From assembly GCF_012927305.1 (NCBI RefSeq), contig NZ_JABBGH010000003.1, forward strand, positions 1,116,001-1,180,000: a stretch of 64,000 bases of DNA, read 5' to 3'. Shown in pieces: positions 6,917 to 15,298 of the stretch (within the stretch, counting starts at the first letter, position 1; each line of letters opens with the position of its first letter). The position numbers and the translations under genes are program-made. This DNA comes from Hymenobacter polaris (GTDB lineage Bacteria; Bacteroidota; Bacteroidia; Cytophagales; Hymenobacteraceae). The notes below the pieces were generated by a model. It was given only the letters and a program-made list of their open reading frames with translations. It searched no databases and was not told the DNA's origin.

Positions 6917-8905
6917 CTACTGGGTAAGGGCGGCCTGGCGGGTGCCGGCGGGCTGCCCATCGAAGCGCAGGCGGAAGAAGTAGAGGCCGGCGGCCTGGCT
7001 GCCGCGGCTCCAGCGCACGGTGTGGGCGCCGGCCGGCAGCAGGCCCGCATCCAGGGCGTCGACCTGGCGGCCCAGGGCGTCGGTTACCAGCAGCTCGACG
7101 CGGGCGGCGCGGGGCAGGCCGAAGCTGAGGCTGGTAGTGCTAGCCAACGGATTGGGAAACAGCGAGAAATCAGTAGCCAGCTCGGTGGGCCGCGCGGCCG
7201 TCACCACGCCCGCAGCGCCGGCAATGGCAATGTTGCGGGCCGCCAGGCCCTGGCCGATGGCGCCCACCAGCGTGGCGGCGCCCGTGGTCAGGTTCACGGT
7301 GTAGAGCGAGGTATTGGCCGAGGTGCCGGTGTTAGCCACCAGATACGCCGTATTGGTGCCCGCGGCGGGGCTGTAGATGTCGAGGTCCACGTTGGGCGTG
7401 CCGCTGTTCACCGTAATGCCCGAGCTACCCACCAGGTTCAGGGTGCCGTCGTTGGGCGGGGCCTGGGTGTAGAGGTTGTTCAGGCCCTGGTCGTAGTCAT
7501 AGAGCGTGGTGGTCGAAGTAGCGCTGGCACCCATAAAGCTATTGGTGTAGGCCACCGCCCCGATGCTGGGCGTGCCCGTGCCGCCGGCAAACGCCAGGGT
7601 GCCATCGGTGGCCGAAATGGTGCCGTCGGCGGGGTTGAGGCGGTAGTTGGCGCGGTTGGCCCCTACCACCCGAATGCGGTCCACGGTGGGGTTGAAGTCG
7701 AAGCCAATGCTGCCCATGCCCAGCTCGAGGCGCACGGCGGTCCCCACGGCCCGCGCCACGCCGGTGGCACCGTTCACAGTGTAAATCTGCGCGTTAGCGG
7801 TAGTGCCGGTGGCGGCCGCGTTGTACCCTAGGGCATACAGGGTGTTGGTAGCGGGGCGCACGTCCAGGCCCACCAGCGTTTGGCTAGCATCCACGCCCGT
7901 AATGCCCAGCGAGGTGCGGATGGTGCCGGGCACGGCCGTGTCAAACGTCACCAGGTTGGTGCCGGCCAGCGCGTAGGCCAGCTGCCCCGTCACGGTGGCG
8001 GGCACCGTGCGGTCGATGGCCACCGCAATATCACTAATGCCGGAGGAGGCGTTGGCGCTGCCCAGCGTGCCTACGGCCGTGGCCACGCCGGTAGTCAGGT
8101 TCACAGTGTAGAGCTGCGAGGTGGCCGTGCCCGTAGCCTGGGCCGTGGCTACGGACAGGTAAGCCACGTTCTGGCCGCCGGTGTAGGCAATGTCCAGGTC
8201 GGTTGTTTGCAGCAGGCCATTCACCGTTACCCCTAGGGCCCCAATGGTGTTCAGGGTGCCGTCGTTGGGCGGGTTCTGGCTTACCAGGCGGCTAGCCGTT
8301 TCATCCACGTTGTAGAGCGTGGTGGCCGTGCTGCCGATGTAGGAGTTGGTGTAGGCCGAGGCGCCCACGCCCGGCGTCTGGCCGGTGTTGGTGTCGGTAG
8401 TGGCGTAGGCCAGGTTGCCGTCGGTGGCCGCAATGCCCCCGGTCACGGGGTTGAGGCGGTAGTTGGCGCCATTGGCCGCCGTCACCCGAATGCGGTCCAC
8501 GGTGGGGTTGAAGTCGAAACCAATTTTAGGTAGCAAGTCGGCCCCTAGCGCCAGGGTAATGGGGCTGCCCACGGCCGTGAGCGCGCCCGTAGTAGCCAAC
8601 CGGTACACCTGCGCGTTGGCCGTGCCGCTGGCCGCGGAGTTGTTGTACCCCAAGGCAAACAGCTCGCCCGTATTGGGCCGCGTGTCGAGCCCCACCAGCG
8701 CCTGCCCGCTGGCCAGGCCCGTAATTGGCGCCGTGGCCGTGAAGGTGCCCGGCGCCGTGGCCTGGAACGTGACCAGGCTGAAAGTAGACGGCAGCGCCAG
8801 CTGCAGGCCATAAACCGTTTGGGCGGTGGCCGGCGCGGTAGTGGCCGCGCCCAGCAGCGCCGCCAAGGACAACGCTTTGACCCCGTGAGTAAGTAGTGTT
8901 GGCAT
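6917..8905 (-). CDS. Secreted DUF4394 protein with type IX sorting domain
   Basis: 662 residues. A signal peptide (MPTLLTHGVKALSLAALLGA...ATAQ) is followed by two tandem DUF4394 domains (about 30-300 and 308-565). Each contains the paired motifs LVGLDTRPNTGELFALGY or LVGLDVRPATNTLYALGY, IGFDFNPTVDRIRV, and NYRLNP. The C-terminal 85 residues (FSLFPNPLAST..., ending with KxR-like strands) form a type A T9SS C-terminal sorting domain, so the protein is probably exported and attached or released at the cell surface. DUF4394 repeats are predicted beta-propellers; no activity is known. A shared bidirectional terminator follows the gene. Confidence 0.9.
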   Translation of the reverse strand: MPTLLTHGVKALSLAALLGAATTAPATAQTVYGLQLALPSTFSLVTFQATAPGTFTATAPITGLASGQALVGLDTRPNTGELFALGYNNSAASGTANAQVYRLATTGALTAVGSPITLALGADLLPKIGFDFNPTVDRIRVTAANGANYRLNPVTGGIAATDGNLAYATTDTNTGQTPGVGASAYTNSYIGSTATTLYNVDETASRLVSQNPPNDGTLNTIGALGVTVNGLLQTTDLDIAYTGGQNVAYLSVATAQATGTATSQLYTVNLTTGVATAVGTLGSANASSGISDIAVAIDRTVPATVTGQLAYALAGTNLVTFDTAVPGTIRTSLGITGVDASQTLVGLDVRPATNTLYALGYNAAATGTTANAQIYTVNGATGVARAVGTAVRLELGMGSIGFDFNPTVDRIRVVGANRANYRLNPADGTISATDGTLAFAGGTGTPSIGAVAYTNSFMGASATSTTTLYDYDQGLNNLYTQAPPNDGTLNLVGSSGITVNSGTPNVDLDIYSPAAGTNTAYLVANTGTSANTSLYTVNLTTGAATLVGAIGQGLAARNIAIAGAAGVVTAARPTELATDFSLFPNPLASTTSLSFGLPRAARVELLVTDALGRQVDALDAGLLPAGAHTVRWSRGSQAAGLYFFRLRFDGQPAGTRQAALTQ

Positions 8906-9209
8906 ACGTTAAAAAATAGGAGGATACGAATTGCCCTAAGCCAGGCAACTGCTGCACGCAAGTACGGAAGCTAGAAGCAGTTCGGATGAATTTTAAATGA
9001 ATATTCATGAAAAAATCATCGTATGCCATTGCGCGTGGAAGTATAAATGCTTGTTAGGCAACAGCTTGATAATCAGAAAAGGCCTAGGTTATCGCCCGCC
9101 AGCAAAAACGCCGTTACGGAGTACCCAGGGCTATTTTACCAAAAAAGGCCAGCCGTTTAGTCGGCTGGCCTTTAGGCAACTGGTGGCCCCTAGGGCTTAG
9201 CTGGCACGC
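8906..9209. other. 304-bp intergenic region (DUF4394 upstream region and nitrilase-fusion terminator)
   Basis: The left part (8906-9060) is AT-richer than the surroundings and should hold the DUF4394 promoter, but I see no clear TANNTTTG match. The right part holds the terminator at 9144-9173. No small gene is supported. Confidence 0.5.
9144..9173 (-). terminator. Intrinsic terminator of the GNAT-nitrilase gene
   Basis: The stem AAAGGCCAGCCG / CGGCTGGCCTTT with a short loop is followed on the minus strand by further T residues. It lies 36 bp beyond the stop at 9210. Confidence 0.85.
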
Positions 9210-10949
9210 TTAGTCGGTGCTGAGGGCGGCGGCCACGACCTTGCGGCGCGTGGGCTTGGTGCTGGGCTGACGCTCCTCGCCCTGGCTGAGCAGCTCGTCG
9301 TCGCGCTCGGTTTTCTTCACCCAGCTCACGCCGTATAGGTCCTTGCGGCGGTCGCGCAGGTTGCGCACGGCACCGCTGGTATTCAGGTCTTTCAGGAGGT
9401 CCAAGTCGAGGTCGGCAATCAGCGTCATCTCGGTGTTGGGCGTGGCCTCGGCCACGATGGCGTCGTGCGGGAAGGCGAAGTCGGAGGGGCTGAACACGGC
9501 CGATTGCGAGTACTGAATATCCATGTTCTCGACCCTCGGCAGGTTGCCCACCGAGCCCGTGATGGCCACGTAGCACTCGTTCTCAATAGCGCGGGCCTGG
9601 GCGCAGATGCGCACGCGCTGGTAGGCGTTCTTGGTGTCGGTCCAGAAGGGCACGAACAGGATTTTCATGCCCTGGTCGCTCAGCAGCCGGCTCAGCTCCG
9701 GAAACTCGGCGTCGTAGCAAATCAGGATACCGATTTTGCCGAAGTCCGTGTCGAAGCACTTGATTTTGTCGCCCCCGCGCATGCCCCAGTAGCTGGCCTC
9801 GTCGGGCGTCACGTGCAGCTTGTACTGCTCGTCTACGGTGCCATCGCGGCGGCATAAGTAACTGACGTTGTAGAGCATCCCATCCTCGTACACCGGCATC
9901 GAGCCCGCAATCACGTTGATGTTGTAGCTCACGGCCAGCTCCATCATGCGCGTCTTGATAGGCTCGGTGAAGGCTGACATCTGGCGAATGGCCGCCGAGG
10001 CTGACCGCTCCTCCACCAAGGCCATCATGGGCGCGTTGAAGAACTCCGGAAACAGCACGCAGTCGGCTTTGTAGCCGCTCACGGTATCCACAAAAAACTC
10101 AATCTGCTGGAAGAAGTCCTCCAGGCTAGCCGTGGCCCGCATCTGCCACTGCACGATGCCAATGCGCACGTTCGACTTCTGGTTGCCAATGAGCTTGTCG
10201 GTTTCCTCGTCGTAGTACACGTTAATCCACTCCAGCAGCGTGGCGTAGGCCTTGCTCTCGGAGTCGTAGGGCAGGTAGCCGCGGATGATTTTGCGCACGT
10301 GAAACTCGTTGGCCAGCTGGAAGGTCAGGATGGGGTCGGTCAGCTCCTTGTTGCGCACCAGCTCCACGTACTTGGCCGGCGTCATCTCGCCTGCGTAGGC
10401 CGCGTAGCCGGGAATGCGGCCGCCAGCCACCATGGCGCGCAGGTTTAGGTTTTCGCACAGCTCCTTGCGGGCGTCGTAGAGGCGGCGGCCCAGGCGCAGG
10501 CTGCGGTACTCGGGGTCCACAAATACGTCCACGCCGTAGAGGGTGTCGCCCTCGGGGTCGTGGGTGTCAAACTTGCCGTTGCCGGTAATCTTGGCGTAGG
10601 TGTGCTTGTCGCCAAACTTGCTATAATCCACAATGATGGCCAGCGCCGCCGCCACCAGCCGCCCGTTGTCCTCAATGCCAATTTGGCCCTCGGGAAACTT
10701 GCGCAGCAGGGCCGCAAACTCGTTGGCCGACCAGGCGCCCTCCATATTCGAGTACACCTTGTCCATGATGCCCTCCACGGCCTTAAAGTCGGAGCGGCGC
10801 AGCGTGCGCAGCACCAGCTTGTGGGCCGGCACGGCGGTGGGCGTTAGGCGCTCGTCGATGGCGGCGGTTGCGGGGCCCAGCTTACTACCTTTTTTGTGAT
10901 GATGCGCGCCACCGGGCGCGGCTTTGCCATTGCTGGAAGAAGTAGCCAT
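9210..10949 (-). CDS. GNAT acetyltransferase / carbon-nitrogen hydrolase fusion
   Basis: 579 residues. After a basic His/Lys-rich leader, residues about 45-215 form a GNAT domain (VDVFVDPEYRSLRLGRRLYDARKELC carries the acetyl-CoA loop). Residues about 262-540 form a nitrilase-superfamily domain with the complete catalytic triad Glu302 (FPEFF), Lys377 (EQYKLHV) and Cys411 (ILICYDAEFPE). This two-domain architecture is a known bacterial family, usually annotated as bifunctional GNAT/carbon-nitrogen hydrolase; its substrate is unknown, with amidase or N-acyl transfer chemistry expected. There is no signal peptide, so it is cytoplasmic. It is a single-gene unit with its own terminator. Confidence 0.92.
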   Translation of the reverse strand: MATSSSNGKAAPGGAHHHKKGSKLGPATAAIDERLTPTAVPAHKLVLRTLRRSDFKAVEGIMDKVYSNMEGAWSANEFAALLRKFPEGQIGIEDNGRLVAAALAIIVDYSKFGDKHTYAKITGNGKFDTHDPEGDTLYGVDVFVDPEYRSLRLGRRLYDARKELCENLNLRAMVAGGRIPGYAAYAGEMTPAKYVELVRNKELTDPILTFQLANEFHVRKIIRGYLPYDSESKAYATLLEWINVYYDEETDKLIGNQKSNVRIGIVQWQMRATASLEDFFQQIEFFVDTVSGYKADCVLFPEFFNAPMMALVEERSASAAIRQMSAFTEPIKTRMMELAVSYNINVIAGSMPVYEDGMLYNVSYLCRRDGTVDEQYKLHVTPDEASYWGMRGGDKIKCFDTDFGKIGILICYDAEFPELSRLLSDQGMKILFVPFWTDTKNAYQRVRICAQARAIENECYVAITGSVGNLPRVENMDIQYSQSAVFSPSDFAFPHDAIVAEATPNTEMTLIADLDLDLLKDLNTSGAVRNLRDRRKDLYGVSWVKKTERDDELLSQGEERQPSTKPTRRKVVAAALSTD

Positions 10950-11104
10950 AAGGAGGAAAGAAACGACAGAAATAAAGCCGGCCAGCGAAAGCCCCGCGCC
11001 TGCCCCAAAGCCCTAGGGGATGCTGCAGCAAGTGGCGGGCCGCGCGGGTGCTGGCAGCTAGTGGAGTAGTTATAACCCGTAAACGGGCAAAAGGGTGCGC
11101 CGGG

Positions 11105-12241
11105 TTACTGGCGCACCACCCGGCAAGTGGCCGTGCCCTGGCTGGTTTTCACCGTCAGCAGCAGCACACCGCGGTGCTCGCCCAGGGCGCGGGCGTCCAG
11201 CACTACTTCGCTGGCGGCCCTAGGGCACTGGCCGCTGAAAAGGACGCGGCCCACCACGTCGGTAGCCGTTACGGCTACAGGCTCGCTGCCGGCCGGCACC
11301 GCCAGGTGCAGCGCGGCGCCCGCGGCCGAAGGATTCGGGTAGGCGCTCAGCCCGCTTGCCAGTGCACCGCTGCGGGTGGCTAGAATGACCAAGCGGCGGT
11401 ACACGTCGCGGTACTCTACCCCCGTCACGGTTTCCAGCCCGGCCACGGTAACCGTCGTGATGGTAAGCAGGGGCACGTGCACGCCGTTGGCCAGCCACTT
11501 GTACTCGCGCTGCAGCGGTAGGTCGATGGTTTGGCTAGGGGTGGTGCCCATCGTCAGCACGTCGTGGTCGAGGAGGCTGCTGACCACCCGCAGCGCCTGA
11601 AACGTGCCGAAGGGCGTAGTAAGCGTGCCCCAGCCATCGGCCTGGGTGCTGCGCTGCCGCTGCTGGCTGAACGACCCTGTGCTGGCCAGCGCGGCCGGGG
11701 TAGCCAGCAGCGAGTTGCTCACCACGGCCGCCCCGCCATACGCCAGCGGAAACTGATAGATAACGTCCTGCTGCGCCTTGCTCGCGTAGGTAACGGGCAC
11801 GGCCGTGCCGCTAAACGTGGCCCCGTAGCCCACCAGCCGGTAGTCGGCCGCTGTGAGCGCCGAAAACTCTACCGGGTCGGTGACGGGCAGGGCGGCGGCC
11901 GCGGCGGGCAGCTGCTGGGGCGCGGCCAGGGTAGCGCGGTTGTCGGGGCTCAGCGGGCTATTGAACGTGAGCTGCAGAAAGGCCCCCGCCACCGAGCCTA
12001 CGCTGGCGTAGCGCACCACGCGCTGGCTGGCGGCCGACAGGTCGGCGTAGTTCCAGGTGCGGTTAGCGCCGTTGAGGCTCAGGGGTGGGGCGCTGGCGGG
12101 CAGCGCGATGGAGGCCGCGCTCAGGCGTAGCGTGTCGCCCACCACGGGCATGTCGGCGGCGGTGATGGTGGGCGCGGTTTGAGCGGCGACTCCGGTGGTT
12201 AGGACCAGGCAGGCAACGAACAAGGGTAGCGGTAGGCGCAT
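11105..12241 (-). CDS. Secreted protein of unknown function with type IX sorting domain
   Basis: 378 residues. A signal peptide (MRLPLPLFVACLVLTTGVAAQ) precedes a beta-rich body of about 270 residues resembling other surface proteins of this phylum but with no named domain that I can assign. The C-terminal about 75 residues (LSAYPNPSAAGAALHL... to CRVVRQ) are a T9SS type A sorting domain. It probably reaches the cell surface. The 155 bp to the nitrilase fusion and 66 bp to scoB suggest a separate transcript. Confidence is high for export, low for function. Confidence 0.8.
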   Translation of the reverse strand: MRLPLPLFVACLVLTTGVAAQTAPTITAADMPVVGDTLRLSAASIALPASAPPLSLNGANRTWNYADLSAASQRVVRYASVGSVAGAFLQLTFNSPLSPDNRATLAAPQQLPAAAAALPVTDPVEFSALTAADYRLVGYGATFSGTAVPVTYASKAQQDVIYQFPLAYGGAAVVSNSLLATPAALASTGSFSQQRQRSTQADGWGTLTTPFGTFQALRVVSSLLDHDVLTMGTTPSQTIDLPLQREYKWLANGVHVPLLTITTVTVAGLETVTGVEYRDVYRRLVILATRSGALASGLSAYPNPSAAGAALHLAVPAGSEPVAVTATDVVGRVLFSGQCPRAASEVVLDARALGEHRGVLLLTVKTSQGTATCRVVRQ

Positions 12242-12307
12242 AAGTAGGCTGGATGAGTTGTTTTCAGCCTAAAGCTACGCCGGCGCACCCGCTGCGCAGC
12301 CGGCTCT

Positions 12308-12976
12308 TTACACGCCCGTCATCTCGGGCACCTGCTCGTCGGGCACCGGCACCACCAGCCGGCCCGCCGTGGCCGCGCGTATTTGGGCTACGCTCACGCC
12401 CGGTGCCCGCTCGCGCAGCACAAAGCCATCGGGCGTCACGTCGAGCACGGCTAGCTCGGTCACTATTTTTTTCACGCAGCGCAGGCCGGTGAGGGGCAGC
12501 GTGCAGCTGGGCAGCAGCTTGCTGCTGCCGTCGCGGGCCACGTGCTGCATGGCCACGATGATATTTTTGGCCGAGGCCACCAAGTCCATGGCGCCGCCCA
12601 TGCCCTTCACCATTTTGCCCGGAATCTTCCAGTTGGCAATGTCGCCGCGCTCGCTCACCTCCATCGCCCCTAGGATGGTCAGGTCCACGTGCTCGCCCCG
12701 AATCATGGCAAACGACTCGGCCGACGAGAACAGGCTGGAGCCGGGCAGCGTGGTCACGGTTTGCTTGCCGGCGTTGATAAGGTCGGCATCTACTTGCACC
12801 TCGGTGGGAAACGGCCCCATGCCCAGCAGGCCGTTCTCGCTTTGCAGCTCCACATTAATGCCCGGCGGGATGTAGTTGGCCACCAGCGTCGGAATGCCGA
12901 TGCCGAGGTTTACGTAGGAGTTGTTGGGTACTTCCTGGGCGATGCGCCGGGCAATACCGTGCTTGTCTAAGGGCAT
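12308..12976 (-). CDS. scoB: 3-oxoacid CoA-transferase subunit B
   Basis: 222 residues, usual length for the beta subunit. Near the N-terminus YVNLGIGIPTLVANYIP and the SENGLLGMGPFP motif contain the catalytic Glu that carries the CoA thioester in family I CoA-transferases. GGAMDLVASAKNIIVAMQH is also typical. With subunit A it transfers CoA between succinyl-CoA and acetoacetate or similar 3-oxoacids. The subunit A gene is not adjacent: a serine hydrolase gene and two repeat elements lie between them (12977-14599). Both are on the same strand. Confidence 0.92.
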   Translation of the reverse strand: MPLDKHGIARRIAQEVPNNSYVNLGIGIPTLVANYIPPGINVELQSENGLLGMGPFPTEVQVDADLINAGKQTVTTLPGSSLFSSAESFAMIRGEHVDLTILGAMEVSERGDIANWKIPGKMVKGMGGAMDLVASAKNIIVAMQHVARDGSSKLLPSCTLPLTGLRCVKKIVTELAVLDVTPDGFVLRERAPGVSVAQIRAATAGRLVVPVPDEQVPEMTGV

Positions 12977-13003
12977 GGGGTGGGAAAAGTTAAGGTAGGA
13001 TAA

Positions 13004-13120
13004 CTACAAGAACGTCATGCTGAGCTTGCCGAAGCATCTCTACCGTGTAAGTAATCCTAACGTTTAGAGTTAGTTACGCGGTAGAGATGCTTCGGCAAGC
13101 TCAGCATGACGTTCTTGTAG
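13004..13120. repeat. Type-1 inverted repeat, copy B
   Basis: Arms of about 41 bp (13004-13044 and 13080-13120) are perfect reverse complements. The outer 11 bp (CTACAAGAACG) are not part of the shared family core, yet still pair. It lies between the serine hydrolase stop and scoB and could act as a terminator for the minus-strand hydrolase gene. Confidence 0.9.
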
Positions 13121-13126
13121 AAAAAA

Positions 13127-14437
13127 TCACTTGGCCGCCAGGCGCTTGCTGAGCGCCGCGTACACGGCTTTGCGGAAGTGCGGCACCAGGTCGGGCGTGT
13201 TGGCGTGCGGAAATTTCTGGGTGTAGAGCAACACTACCAGCTTCTCCTTGGGGTCGACCCAGTAGTCGGTGCCGAAGGCACCGCCCCACTCGTAGCTGCC
13301 CACCGATTGGCCGGTTTCGGCGGCCCCGGCGGGCGTCACGATGCTGAAGCCTAGGCCAAACTTGTTGCGGCCCTGGTTGATGTCGCCCATTTGGTTTTGG
13401 GTCATCAGGGCCACGGTGGCGGGCTGCAGCAGGCGGTGGCCCTGGTAGGTGCCGCCGTTGAGCAGCATTTGCAGAAACACCGCGTAGTCGTCGATGGTGG
13501 ACGAGAGGCCCCCGCCGCCCGAAAAGTACGTGCCGGTCCGCGTGGGGTAGTCGGGCCGCAGACCCAGCAGGCCGCTGGCGGGCATGGGCACGGTGCGCCC
13601 TTGGTACTCGGTGTAGAGGGGCTGCAGACGGCTGTGCAGCGCGGCGGGCAGGTAGAAATAGGTGTCGCGCATGCCGAGGGGCGCGAAGATGCGCGCCCGC
13701 AGGTACTGGTCGAGCGGCTGCCCGCTCAGCACCTCAATCAGCCGGCCCAGCACGTCCACGCTCAGTCCGTAGGTGAAGCGCTCGCCCGGCTGGTTCATCA
13801 AGGGCAGCTTGCCCAACGCGTCGACGGCCGGCCCTAGGGTGCCCGGCGGCGAGCCTACCCCGCTGGGAATGTGCGCCTTGGCATAAATAGCCCGCGCCTC
13901 GGGCGTACCAATCACCGCGTAGCCAATGCCCGAGGTGTGGGTAAACAGCTCGCGGATGGTGATGGCGTGGCGCGCCGGCACGGTAGTATAGCTCGAATCT
14001 TTGGGGTTGAACGAGGCCAGCACCCTGGCCCGGCCAAACGTGGGCAGATACTTCGCCACCGAATCGTCGAGCTGAAACTTGCCCTGCTCGTAGAGCATCA
14101 GCATGCCCACGCTCGTGATGGCCTTGGTTTGCGAGGCAATGCGCACGATGGCATCGGGCTGCAGGGGCGTTTTGGCGGCCACGTTGGCGTAGCCAAACGC
14201 CTTGCGGTACACCACCTTGCCATTGCGCGCCACCAGGGCAATGGTGCCCGGCAGCCGCCCATCGGCCACGTAGCCTTGCAGCAGCTGGTCGATTTGCGCC
14301 AGCCCCGCCGCGCTCACGCCTTCGCTGGCCGGGGCCACCGCGGGCAGCATTGTAGAGGCCGCCGCCGGCCTAGCAGGCTGCGCAAAGGCCCTAGGCCCCG
14401 CCAGCAGCAAAAGGCCCAGTGAGAGTTGTTTTATCAT
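13127..14437 (-). CDS. Serine hydrolase of the class C beta-lactamase family
   Basis: 436 residues with a signal peptide (to about residue 20, AFAQ). The S-x-x-K nucleophile motif is Ser102-Lys105 (RIASQTKAI). The second motif is YGL (GERFTYGLSVDVLG) rather than YxN, a common variant in esterase/EstB-like members. A C-terminal GGAFGTDYW segment provides the third motif region. Likely a periplasmic esterase, D-aminopeptidase or penicillin-binding-like hydrolase; true beta-lactamase activity is doubtful. It separates scoA from scoB and is bounded by repeat elements on both sides, suggesting insertion into a former scoAB operon. Confidence 0.88.
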   Translation of the reverse strand: MIKQLSLGLLLLAGPRAFAQPARPAAASTMLPAVAPASEGVSAAGLAQIDQLLQGYVADGRLPGTIALVARNGKVVYRKAFGYANVAAKTPLQPDAIVRIASQTKAITSVGMLMLYEQGKFQLDDSVAKYLPTFGRARVLASFNPKDSSYTTVPARHAITIRELFTHTSGIGYAVIGTPEARAIYAKAHIPSGVGSPPGTLGPAVDALGKLPLMNQPGERFTYGLSVDVLGRLIEVLSGQPLDQYLRARIFAPLGMRDTYFYLPAALHSRLQPLYTEYQGRTVPMPASGLLGLRPDYPTRTGTYFSGGGGLSSTIDDYAVFLQMLLNGGTYQGHRLLQPATVALMTQNQMGDINQGRNKFGLGFSIVTPAGAAETGQSVGSYEWGGAFGTDYWVDPKEKLVVLLYTQKFPHANTPDLVPHFRKAVYAALSKRLAAK

Positions 14438-14560
14438 GTGTAAATCAATTGTAAGCTGCTGTTTGACAATTAGTAGGACTTACGCAAAACCGTCTCTCAT
14501 TGCTTCGCAGGGCCCACCATAACAAGCGACCCAGGCTACTTAGTTAGCCCCACACCCACC

Positions 14561-14611
14561 CGCCTAGTCAGCTGCGCAGCAGCGTATCCGCGAAATCCGT
14601 TAAATCTGCGA
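14561..14611 (-). repeat. Type-2 repeat element, copy 1
   Basis: This copy of the family (plus-strand form CGTAGTCAGCTGCGCAGC, GTATCCGCG, CCGTTAAATCTGCG) contains a single ATTTAACGG unit and overlaps the last three codons of scoA. The rest of the 14438-14599 gap holds no gene. Confidence 0.8.
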
Positions 14612-15298
14612 TACGGTACGCTGCTCGATGCGCTTCTCGTAGCCCTGCCCCTGGAAGATGCGCTGCACGAAGATGCCGGGCGTGTGAATGTGGTTGGGGT
14701 CCAGCTCGCCGGCGGGCACCAGCTCCTCCACCTCGGCCACGGTAATGACGCCAGCCGTGGCCATCATGGGGTTGAAGTTGCGGGCCGTGCCGCGGTACAC
14801 CAGGTTGCCGGCTGTGTCGCCGCGCCAGGCTTTAACCAAGGCAAAATCGGCGCGCAGGGCGGTTTCGAGCAGGTACATCTTGCCGTTGAACTCGCGGCTT
14901 TCCTTGCCCTCGCCCACCTCGGTGCCGTAGCCGGCCGGGGTATAAAAGGCCGGGATGCCCGCGCCGCCCGCCCGGCAGCGCTCGGCCAGGGTGCCCTGGG
15001 GTATCAGCTCCACCGCTAGCTCGCCACTCAGCAGCTGGCGCTCAAATTCGGCATTTTCGCCCACGTAGCTAGCAATCATCTTGCGCACCTGCTTGGTTTG
15101 CAAGAGCTTGCCAATGCCAAAGTCATCGACGCCCGCGTTGTTGCTGATGCAGGTGAGGTTGTTGACGCCCAGGCGCAGCAGCTCGGCAATGGCGTTTTCG
15201 GGGATGCCGCAGAGGCCGAAGCCGCCCAGCATCAGGGTCATGCCGTTGGCCACGCCGGCCAGGGCGGCTTCGGCGTCGGGCACTACTTTATGTATCAT
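14600..15298 (-). CDS. scoA: 3-oxoacid CoA-transferase subunit A
   Basis: 232 residues. The glycine-rich CoA-binding loop GMTLMLGGFGLCGIPENAI lies near residues 19-37, and GTLAERCRAGGAGIPAFYTPAGYGTEV is a hallmark of the alpha subunit. It works as a heterodimer with the subunit encoded at 12308. Its ATG overlaps the stop of the upstream CarboxypepD_reg gene by 4 nt (ATGA), implying coupled translation. The last residues (SQI) and stop codon are supplied by a type-2 repeat, so the native tail may have been trimmed. Confidence 0.92.
   Translation of the reverse strand: MIHKVVPDAEAALAGVANGMTLMLGGFGLCGIPENAIAELLRLGVNNLTCISNNAGVDDFGIGKLLQTKQVRKMIASYVGENAEFERQLLSGELAVELIPQGTLAERCRAGGAGIPAFYTPAGYGTEVGEGKESREFNGKMYLLETALRADFALVKAWRGDTAGNLVYRGTARNFNPMMATAGVITVAEVEELVPAGELDPNHIHTPGIFVQRIFQGQGYEKRIEQRTVSQI

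Noticed and set aside
13127..14437. Antibiotic-resistance beta-lactamase
   Set aside because: The second motif is YGL, not the YxN of class C beta-lactamases, and the KTG-like motif is not canonical. A generic serine hydrolase is safer.
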